From: Nocardia bhagyanarayanae
Lineage (GTDB): Bacteria; Actinomycetota; Actinomycetes; Mycobacteriales; Mycobacteriaceae
Reading direction: 5' to 3'
NCBI RefSeq assembly: GCF_006716565.1
Contig: NZ_VFPG01000001.1
Span: 372,001-436,000 of the forward strand
Length of the DNA stretch: 64,000 nt
Shown: positions 8,154 through 18,000 of the stretch, one piece after another
Position numbering within the stretch: position 1 is the first letter of the stretch
How the letters are laid out: each line of letters begins with the position of its first letter
The notes under the pieces: model-generated
Databases searched by the model: none
What the model was told of the DNA's origin: nothing
The model's input: the letters and a program-made list of their open reading frames with translations, nothing else
Translations under genes and position numbers: made by a program

Positions 8154-8324
8154 ATGTCCGAGGAATCGATCTGCACCGCGATCATCGGCGAGGACGATGT
8201 GGCGCACGCCCACCGGCTCATGCAGGTGCACCGTTCGTGCCCGCGATCCTGCCCGTCTCGCCGCGCCGCACTGGAAGTCCTTGTCGCCGCAGGTCATTAC
8301 CGGTTGTCGACGCGGTTCGGGTGA
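8154..8324 (+). CDS. Small conserved-looking protein, function unknown
   Basis: Predicted 56-aa protein. The ATG at 8154 is preceded by GGAGGTGG, the best ribosome site near it, so the longer frame from 8091 is not used. The sequence has a compact signature: HRSCPRSCPSRRAALEVL followed by AGHYRL. Two closely spaced Cys (C29 and C33) and several Arg could bind metal or nucleic acid. It has no signal peptide. It is one of only two plus-strand genes in the window and sits between the two copies of the long direct repeat, with a TAAGGAA direct repeat upstream. It is followed by convergent transcription from the CxxC gene. Function not recognised. Confidence 0.55.
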   Translation: MSEESICTAIIGEDDVAHAHRLMQVHRSCPRSCPSRRAALEVLVAAGHYRLSTRFG

Positions 8325-8376
8325 CGCCGCCGAGGGTTGGCCGCGATCGGCGCGACGGCGAAGGCAATTGAGTAGT

Positions 8377-8556
8377 TATCCGGACATGGTGGCCGCCAAG
8401 GAAACGGTCAGGGAATGTGCGGGTAGTGGATGCGGTCGTCCTCGGACAGCTCCGTGATGCGGAGTTCGCCCGCTCCCCCGCAGGTCGGGCACACCCGTGC
8501 CCCCTGGCAGTTGCGGCAGCGATGGCGGCCGGTGGCGGTGGGCGCCTTGGTCCAGC
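8377..8556 (+). repeat. Long direct repeat, copy 2
   Basis: Partner of 7804-7994, spanning the 3' end of the intact CxxC gene (stop at 8408-8410) and ~30 nt beyond it. The two copies are about 570 nt apart, flanking the small gene at 8154. Confidence 0.8.
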
Positions 8557-9070
8557 CGGTGCCGTGGCAGGTGCGGCACAGGCCTTGGCCGTCGCATTCG
8601 TAGCAGAGGACGGCGCCGTCGCTGACGGTGTCCGGGGTGACGGCCGGGGCGGGGCGGGCAGGCGGGGGATCCGGCTGGTAGAGCTGGATGTTGGGGGTTT
8701 CACCGAGCAGGACGATGCCGCCGTAGCCGTCCTCGATGCGGGCTTGTAAACGGTAGCCCTCGCGATCGCCTCGCACGATGACGACGGCCGGGGCCTGCGG
8801 ATCCCGCTGGACCTGGACGGCCCAGCCCGCGGTGTGCAGCACCTGGGCGGCGCGGTCGGCGCGGGACGGATCCGGTGGGCCGGACATGTTGGCGAGGGCC
8901 TCGAACCGATGGCGGGGCGGATCGGCCCAGTCCACCTGGCTGGGATGCTTCGGAATGACCACGTACGGTGTCGACCCGGGCACGAGCTGGGCACCGAACC
9001 AGCGCATCTGGCCGCGGAGGAACTCTGCGGAGCGGTCCAGCCACTCGCGCACGCCCTCGATCTCCGCCAT
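8408..9070 (-). CDS. CxxC-rich (DnaJ-like zinc ribbon) protein coupled to the giant gene
   Basis: Predicted 220-aa cytosolic protein. The ATG (9068-9070) shares its A with the TAA of the giant gene (TAATG), so ribosomes ending the giant gene can restart here. Residues ~1-135 form an alpha/beta domain (REWLDRSAEFLRGQM, then ...TPYVVIPKHPSQV), reminiscent of YbjN/TY-type chaperone-like folds. A proline linker and four CxxC knuckles (residues ~156-203: CYEC, CRTC, CRNC, CPTC, with GxG after most) follow, the arrangement of the DnaJ zinc-binding domain. The layout suggests a dedicated chaperone or adaptor for the giant protein; an immunity role is an alternative. A truncated copy of its 3' end lies at 7847-7990. 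Confidence 0.65.
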   Translation of the reverse strand: MAEIEGVREWLDRSAEFLRGQMRWFGAQLVPGSTPYVVIPKHPSQVDWADPPRHRFEALANMSGPPDPSRADRAAQVLHTAGWAVQVQRDPQAPAVVIVRGDREGYRLQARIEDGYGGIVLLGETPNIQLYQPDPPPARPAPAVTPDTVSDGAVLCYECDGQGLCRTCHGTGWTKAPTATGRHRCRNCQGARVCPTCGGAGELRITELSEDDRIHYPHIP

Positions 9071-12000
9071 TACCGTGCACCACCTTCGAGATCTGCCGTT
9101 GCCGGACGGTAACCGGCGGGCTTGTACACGATCACCATACGGTCGGTCGGCTGCGGCGGCGAGTACTTGGCCATGGCGTCCGGGTTGAGCACATTGCTGG
9201 CGCCGGTGTCGATGGTGAACAGGTATTCGTCGCTGCCGTCGCCCTCGAACTCGGTGTGCTCGATCACCTCGAAGGCGGCCGCGAGCGAGGGCGGCAGCAC
9301 GCGGCTGATCGCGAGCATGAGCTTGTCGCCCTGGATATGCCCGCGGTCGCCGGGTTCGCCACCCTCCACCAGTTCCGACTTCATGTCCCACTGGATTTCG
9401 ATGTGCGCGCCGGGCACCAGGGTGTGTGGCAATTGCCGGGCCAGGGTGTCGTAGTCGGTGTCGCCGTAGTGGGCGCTGACATTGTTGATGTAGTAGCGCG
9501 CCACGCCGCCGTTGCCGCCGACATTGAGCACCGCGCCGTGCAGCAGGAAGTCGGCCCACACCATGAGCGAACCAGGGCGGGTCAGCGGACCGGCGTCGAG
9601 GATGCCGAGGTTGCGGCGGCGCTGGCCGGCGTCGGCGTAATCCATGGGCAGTTCGGTTTGCAGGACGAGGCCGCGACCGGAGGTGTCCTGCGGGGGCGTC
9701 AGTTCGACCGCGAACCCACCGCGCCCGACACCCACGTCCACGGTGTGGCCGCCCGCGACCGCCGCGGGCACCGACGGGCGCGGCACGAACCGCACCGGAT
9801 GGCTCTGCTGGGCGGGCACTCGATACTGCGCGCGTGGACGTGAGAGCACGTCGACCGAGGATCGGCCGTTGGCCTCGTCATGGATCACCACGACGTACTC
9901 GATGTCCAGACCGACCGCTTCGGCGCCGCGGTTGGCCCGGTCCATGGCGTGGAAGAAGTCGAGCATGGACATGGTCTGCCCGCCCGGATGGGTGGCGGTG
10001 GTCGGGAAGTACACCTGGCCGGTGGACCGATCGAGCAGGCCGCCGACCCGATCCGGCATCTGGGTGTAGGCGCGGGCTGCCTGCCGCATCCGTTCGAAAT
10101 CGATGAACCGGTTGATCTGCTGCATGTGGCCCGGGGTGTTCTGCACCTCGGTGATCGCGGCCTCCAGCGCGGACCGCCGCCACTCCGGGGGCATCGGATC
10201 GTTGAAAGCGCGTTTGATCGGGGCCAGGGCGGCGACCAGGTCGTCGGCGCTGAACAGTTCGGCCGCTTCGAGCTGTTTGCGGATGGCGCTGACGTCGCGG
10301 TTGGCGAAGATCGGCTCGAACAGGCGGCGGCACTGTTCCTCGCGCATCCGGGCATTGAGCGAAAGACCTTCCGCCATCAGCACTTCGGCGGCGTGCTCGC
10401 CGGTCAGGAAGCGCGCCAGCCTGCCGAGGTGGGTGAGCGCGGCCTCGTGGAACGCGGGGTCGGTCAGTGTCTTGCCGAAGACGGGCCGGGAGGCGACGGC
10501 GCCACCGTATTCCAGCCCGATCCGGCGGGAGAGCTCCGGATCGTGGGCGGCCAGCGCTTCCGCCGCCGGACCGACCGGGTGCACGTCCATGCCCAGGTGG
10601 GCGATCAGGTCGTCGAAATCGGCCCGGATCTCGGCGGTCAGCTTGCTGCGGGCGGGGTCGAAGATCGACTGATCCAGCTGAGTGGCGAGCACTTTCAGTT
10701 CCGCGAAGCGCGGACCGGGGTGCTGGAATCCGGGGTCGGTCAGCTGCCGGATCCTGGTGAGCATGTGCGCGACCGCCCGAGGCACGTCCCGGGTGCGCAG
10801 CCCGTCGGACAGGATGATGTCGAACGCCGCGCCGCCGGGACGCAGCTGGAAGCTTCCGGCCTCATCGCCGATGGTGCTGTCGACCTGTACGTGGACGGTA
10901 CGGCCGTCGGGAAGCATGAAGTGGCCGTCGCGGTGCCAGTCGGTCTCGGGGGGCATGATCGCGCGGAGCATGTTCTGCACCGCCTGCCGGGCCACCTTGG
11001 TGGTCAGCACGCCGTCGTCGGCGGTGCGGCCGTTGCCGTCGAAGTTGCCCAGGCCCTCGATGATTTCGCCGAAGCCGTCCGGCAGGACGACGGTCTCGGG
11101 TTGCGACGGCTCGAGGTATTCCGGCCCGTCGTCATCGGGCTCGGAATCGAGGTACTCCGGTCCCTCGACCTCCCGGCCCGGCACGACCGCCTCTGGCAAC
11201 GACGGATCCGCACCGAGGTACTCCGGACCCTCGACCTCCCGCCCCGGCACGACCGCTTCCGGCAACGACGGATCCTCACCGAGGTACTCCGGACCCTCGA
11301 CCTCCCGCCCCGGCACGACTGCTTCCGGCAACGACGGATCCGCACCGAGGTACTCCGGACCCTCGGTACTCGGCGCGCTGGGCAGGATCTGGGTCGGCGA
11401 CAGCGGATCGGAGCCGCCGAGACTCGATTCGCTCGACTCCGTGGACGGGCCGGACACCTGCTGCGTGGCGGTTTCGGGCTCGACGGTTCCCGGCAGCTCG
11501 ACACCGGGCATGGTCTGCGCCTGATCGAGCTGCTCGGCGGGGGCGACACTGGTGTCGATCATGGTCGGTGGGTGTGGCACCGCGGGCGTGGCCGGTGTGG
11601 GAATCGCGGTGATCGTCTCGGCGCCCGCCACCTGCTCGGCGGCCGGGTCGATACCGAGCTTGTGCGCGATCCGGGCCACATAGGTGGCCACGGTGTGCTC
11701 GGAAATTCCCAGCGCTTCGCCGATTTCGGCGTTCGACGCGCCGTCCAGACGCCGGGTGCGCACCTCGGTCTCCCGGGGGCTCAACCCGCCGTGCCCTTCA
11801 CCGGACGACGGCCGGAGGGCGACCTCGGCATCCATCGGCAGGATCCCCGCCCGCAGCGCCGTCGCCACCATGCCCGCCCGGCTGCTGATGCCCAGGATGC
11901 GGCCGATCCGGACCAGGTGGTTCTTCACCACGGACTCGGTGGTGTCCAGGGCCAGACCGACCTCTTTGTTCGACCAGCCGTCCGCGACCAGCGCCAACAC

Positions 12001-15000
12001 CTCGAGCTGGACGGCATCCAGCGCGTTCGGCCCCAGCCCGCCTTCGATCTTCGCGGCGACATCCGGCTCGGAGAACGGCACCAGGCCCCGGCGCACGCCG
12101 ATCGCCGCAAGCGCGGCCCGATCGCCGGTGCCGAGCTTGTTGGCGATGCCGGTCAGGTGGGTGTGCACGGTGGCGTCGGCCATCGTCAGCCGCTGCGCGA
12201 TCTGCTTGTTGGTCAGGCCCTCGGCCACCAGCTCCAGCACTTCGGTTTCCCGGGCGGTGAGGTCGGTGTGGGTGATCAACTGGTCCGGATGGGCCGCCCG
12301 GTCGGCGGCGTGCTCGGTGCTCGGCAGCAGCGCTTTTCCATTGGCGCCGTATGTGATCGCGGAGAGCTTGCGAGAGCCGGGGGTGACGGTGCCCGGCACG
12401 TACTCGTGCCACGCGCCGTTGTCGATGTTGGGATCGCTGACCATGACCTTGCCGTGGTCCAGCCGCATCATGGACAGGTGCGCGACCTCCATGTCGCCGA
12501 TCGAGTACTCCTCGACCAGCAGCATCGCGGTCGCCGGATCGTCGGGGTCGGTCAACCGGGCGGCGGCCGCGTCCCTGGAATCGATCTGCCGCATCCGGCC
12601 GTGCGCGTAGTCCTCCTCGACCTCGAGCGCGGTCCGGCCGGACAGCTTCGACTCGGCGGGGACGGTGACATCGAGCCCGGCCTCGTCAGCGGTGCGCATG
12701 GTCTGGCGGACGCAATCCTCGGCCATGGGTTCCGGCCTCGGGGGTCGCGCGACCGGCTGCGGGTCGGTGAAGGCCGAGCCGCCGTCGGTGCTGTCCGAGC
12801 CCGTGCGGGGCCCGCTGTCCATTGGCTGCGCCGACGGCGGTGGGGTGCCCGGGCCGCTCGACTCCCGCCCGAGTACACGATCGGTGAAACGCCTCAGCAG
12901 ACCCTTCTTCGGGGCCTCGTCCTCGGATTCCGCTGCGCGGCTTTCGGTCTCGGCTTGCGGCGCTGTTGCCGTCTCGGGCGCCACCGCGGTGTCCCCGGCC
13001 TGCGCAGGCGCAGGAGTGCGCGCGGCGATCAGCGACGGCGAGACCAGCGGCGCGATCCGTGCCGACCCGTCCTGGAGCAACTGGGCAAGGTACTCGGTGA
13101 GTTGCAGTGGGCTGGTCCCGGCCAAGCCCTGGAACCACACGGACAGCACATCCGCCGGATGACCGGAATGGGTCGGCGGTGCGACCCGCCAGCCGCCCGC
13201 GCCATCGGCCTGCAGCCGGACGACGAAGTGCGCGGCCGGGATCGGCAAGTCCTTCTCGACGACCTTGCCCGCGGGACGGGCGGATTCGCTGTGATCGCGG
13301 ATCGGCAGCGGAATCTGGCGGGTGACCATCTGGTGGGTGACCACGGCGGGATGTGGCTCGGTGATCGACGGATCCGCTTGCACCATGCGGAAGCCCACGT
13401 GTTCGAAGCCGTGTGCCAGCGTGCCGGTGCCGTCGTCACGGGCGGCGATGAAGGCCTCTGGACCGAGCAACTCCAGCCACTGCTGAATCGAGAGATCGAA
13501 GGTGAACGACGGATCCAGCTCGGCCCGCAGCCGGTAACGCAGATAGCGGTTCAGCATCTGCGGCGCGACCTCGTCGTACCCCGGCGCGCGGAACATGCCT
13601 TCGGCCTCGTCCGGGAGCATCTCCGCCACCACGACCTCGCCGTCGGGTCCGAGGGTGACCGACAGGTATGCGAGCTCGTGCGAGCCCCGCCACAGCACGC
13701 CATCCCAGTCCGGCTGCTCCAGCTCCAGGTCGCGCAGCAGGTCGACGTGCTCGCCTGGTTCGGCGAGGACCAGCAGGCGTGCCTTGTCACCGCCCGGATG
13801 CGGCGGGAGCAGCGCAAGCCGGTCCGCGAGCGGGCCCGCGTCCACTACCCGTCGCGCGCCGGGGTTTTCGGCCAGCACGCGAGCCATTTCCCGGCCGAAG
13901 ACCGCGGCATCGATCCCGGGCGCGGCCGACTCGAGCTCGACGGCGATGGCCGCTTCGATCGCGGCATCCAGTGCGTCGAGCGTGAGGGTGCCCGGAGTCT
14001 CCTCGGTATCCCACGGCAGGCGTCGGTTCAGGTCCTCGCTGGCGAAGCGAGCCAGGTCGAGCGCGATCTGCGCATCCGCAAGGCCGGTGTCGCTCAGGTA
14101 CGCCTTCATCGCCGCGAGACGCGCCGCGGTGGTGTCCTCGGCGGCCAGATACGTCTGCTCGGCCGGACCGCGCGGTACGAACACACCCTGGGCACGCTGC
14201 CGCATCAGCTCTTCGACGGCCTCGACGAAGCGGGCGGCCTGCTTGTCCAGCTGGGCGTCGGTGAGCTCCGCGGCGGCCGCGTGCTCCGCGACCGCCCCTG
14301 GGACCGCCGCGACGGACGGAATACCGTGCGCGCGATCCCATTCCGAGCCGAAGAATTCCGCCAGATCGACGCCGTCGATCAACGGGCCGTTGGCGGCCAG
14401 CTGCTCGCGGATCGTGCGGGCCGCGAACCGGTAGGCCATCGCGTGCATCGCCGCTTTCGGCACCTGGTTGTCGTCGCGGAGATTCGGGTAGTCCGACTCC
14501 ACCGTGTAGACGTTCCGCAGCACATTCTCGGCGCGGTCGTAAGCGGCGTGGAAGGCCCGCGCCAGCGGACTACTGGTGTAGCGGCTGTACCCGCTCATCT
14601 CGCGCCGGTGCTGGAAACGGCGGGCTTCGGCCTCGGCCCGCAGATCCTGCATCGCCGCCACATAGTGGCCGCGGCTCTCGGTCAGCAGAACCAGCGGGTC
14701 ACCGCCGGACGAACGCGCCGCATCCGCCAGGTAGGCGGCGACGACCAACTGGTCGGCGTTGGATATCGGACCGCGGCCGAAGGGCAGCACGAGGGTGTTG
14801 GTGGTGGTGTCATAGCCCGCTTCGCGCGTCAAGTTCTCGCGATCCATGGACCCGGTCGACCCGGTCGACTCGAAACCGAACCGGATCCGGACGTTGAGGC
14901 GCTCCAGCGTCCGCATGGCCCACCGGCCGGTCGCCGTGGCCTGCAATTCGGCCCGGACGACGCTCATTTCGCTGTTCGCCGTCTTGTCCAGCGACGGCAG

Positions 15001-18000
15001 CATCGACCGATGGGCGATCTCCAGGTCGTCCGGCGGAACCTCGACCCGGTCGCCCGGGCGTCCGTTGATGGCGGCTATCCCGTTCTGAATCGCCGCGTAG
15101 CGCGCCCGCGCCCGCTGCCACAGCTCGGTGAGTTCGACCAGCGCACCCACCTGCTGCCGAGACTGCAAGGCCCACATGGGGATCGCGGCGCCACGGAAGT
15201 GGTCGTACATGGTGTCGATCACGAAGCGCAGCCGCGCCGCCAGGTCGGTGGTGTCGGCCATCGCGTCGACGCGGGCGGGCGTCATCGCGCTCATCTGGCT
15301 CTGGACCCGATCCCATGCGGTCTCGAGAGCGTCGATCTCGCGCTGCACGGCCGCGCCTTCGCGCATCAGACGCTGCCGGGCCCGCACCTGCTCCACCGTC
15401 AGGTCCAGGCCGCGGCCCATGTCCTGCCTGCTCTGCCACTGCCCCTCGAGGGTTTCGCGCAGATCCGTTGCCGTGAACTCCGCGCTCTCCAGCAGCGCGT
15501 CGACTCCAGCCATCCGCCGAATCCGGTTCGCCAGCGCGTCGTCGGTGCCCGGGGCCACCGGCGCCTCCGCGTAGGCGGCGCGGTAACGGGCGAACAAGCC
15601 CTGCCGGAGCGCCAGATCGGCCGGGTCGGCGCCGAACAGATCGGTCCGGGCGAAACCGGCTTCCTGGATCTGCGAATCGAATTCGGCCTGCCAGGCGATC
15701 GCCGTGGCTTCCGTGCGCAGCCACGGCTGCACGAACGCGTCCCGATCCATATCGCGGATCAGCATCGGCTCGGTTTCCACCGCATCGGCGGCGACAGCTT
15801 GCATCCGCGCCGCGTGCGCGAGGACCTGCTCGGCCACTGCGATCAAACCGCGTCCGGTGGTGTCGATCGTGATCGCGCGGACTCGGCCGTGGAAATGATC
15901 CCGGTCGCCGAACTCCACGTGGGCCTCGGCGTTGTGCAGGACCGCCATGGCTTCCTGGCCGATGGCGGTGCGGAACAACAACTCCCACACCGGGTGGGTG
16001 GCGCCCTCCGGCTCACCGGCGACCGGCGGTCCGAGCAGCGGGTCCGGTGGTTGCGTCCGGAGCTGCACCCGTGTGGTCCGCGGCTCGTCCGCGAATGGGT
16101 CGTTCGGATCCGGTTGCGCAGGCCCCTGATCCGACGGGCTCTTGCCGATACGCAGTTCGCCGTCGGGCAGCGGGGCGGTGCGGTCGCCGACATTCTGGAC
16201 GACCTGGCCGTCGCGCCACACGACCGCCCGCGTGCGAGCGGTCTCCGCGCGGGAGCTACCGGTCAGCTCGGCCAGTGCGACGCGGTCGCCCGCGGCGGTC
16301 CGGAACCAGGCAAGGCCATCGGCGTCCGGGCTGCCCTCGTAGGTGACGCGCTGTCCGTCGACCTCGAAAACGTTGTCGCCCAGGTACTTCACCGTGTACG
16401 CGTGCGCACCGATTCCGGTCTGCTCGTCGGCGGTGTGGCGCTGGTCGAGCACCCAGGCCATCGCCCCCGGCCCCGCCCGGTGGATCAGGCCCTCGATCAG
16501 ATTCGCGTGCGCTTCGTGCGCCCCGGCGGTATCGAACCCTTCCGGCCCGGCACCCCGCAGCAGCCCGCGCACCTCCCGCCACCGCCGCCCGAACGGACTC
16601 CGCGTCCGCTCATCCGGCAGGCCGGCCACATCACCCTGATCCGCGACGACTCGGCCCAGCGACCGATCGACACAATCGGCGATCGGCAGCGCGTCCGCCG
16701 CCGGATTCGACGGAACCGGCTGCGAGGCAACGGCATCCGGCTCACCGAACTCGTGCCCGCCGTCGGCCTGCGGCCCGTCGGCCGATACCGCCGCGCCATC
16801 GATCGGCCGGGCGGTCACCCGCGGATCGTGTGCGGCGCCATCCCAGCCGCGAAGTCCCTTGGCGACCTGCGCGATTCCCTCACCCGTGAACGCCGACGCC
16901 GCGGTGGCACCGACGACGCCGCCGACCCCGGCGGCGCCCGCGGCCTTCCAGTCGACGGCACCGGCGATCCCGGAACCCGGGGCACCGGCGGCGTCCCCAT
17001 CGACCTCAGCCGGGAGATTCGCGGCCATGCCCGCACCGGCCACCGCGCCGGCCCCAGCGGCGGCTGCGGCATCCCAATCGACCTTGGCGGTGCCCTCCTG
17101 TGCCGGGATGTTCGCGGCCATGCCCGCACCGGCCACCGCGCCGGCCCCAGCGGCGGCCGCAGCATCCCAGTCGACGGCGCCGGCGGTGCGCGCCAGGTCC
17201 AGGCGGATCGGCGGCACTGTGCCGGTGCCCTTCGCCAGGTTGTCGTCGTAGTGGACAGTCTGGTCGGACAGCGCGTCGAGGCCGGTGGGCGCGTGCGCCG
17301 GTACGGGCAGGTTCGACAGGATCTCGGCCACGGCGTGCAGGATCCGCGCCGACTCTGGGTTCGGCATTAGTTCGGCGAGGGCACGCAGGCGTTCCGGTGC
17401 GACCAGGCCGGCGATTCGTCCGGCGTCGGCCGCCGCGTCGAACGGTGAACCGCAGGCTTGCCACAGGGTGTGCTCGTGCAGGGTCAGTTCCAGCGTGCCC
17501 GCGTGGTCGCCCTCGTTGGGCACCCGGACCGGCAGCAGGATCTCCGCGTGCTCGCCCTGCGGCAGCATCAGCCGGAAGGCCTGCCACAACGTCCGCAGGT
17601 CCGCGTCCGCCGCGAAGGCTTGCGGATTGGTCTGCGCCCAGTCGGTCAGCCTGGCGGAAACGAGCTGGTTGACGCCCGACGGCGGCGAGAGCTCGACGAT
17701 GCCGTGTTCGTTGAAGCCGCGCGCCATGATCAGCCATTTGAGCGCGTAGGCGGCTTCGGCGTAGGCGGCGCGGGCCTCGGTCGGGTCCACAGCCGGCGCG
17801 GATTCGGGACCGACGGCAGGGACTTCGGCGGGGACCAGTACCGCGGTGAGAATCGTGTTGCCGCGCACCGCGAATCGACCGTGCATCTCGGTCAGCGGCA
17901 GTCCGTCCTTGCCGGTGGCCTCGACCATCAGCTGCACGTGGAAGGTGCCTGCCTCGATATCGAAGGTGACGCGCGAGTTCTGGAAAACGTGTCTCAGGCG

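Noticed and set aside
8408..9559. Longer (383-codon) version of the CxxC gene
   Set aside because: The extension reads the giant gene in another frame; the ATG in the TAATG overlap is the better start.
11095..11375. 66-nt tandem repeats as a CRISPR array
   Set aside because: Units abut without spacers and stay in frame, encoding a peptide repeat.
9880..17370. 2,496-codon plus-strand open frame
   Set aside because: Antisense to the giant gene and without domain-like composition; long antisense frames are common in high-GC genes because the complement of third-position-biased codons rarely makes stops.
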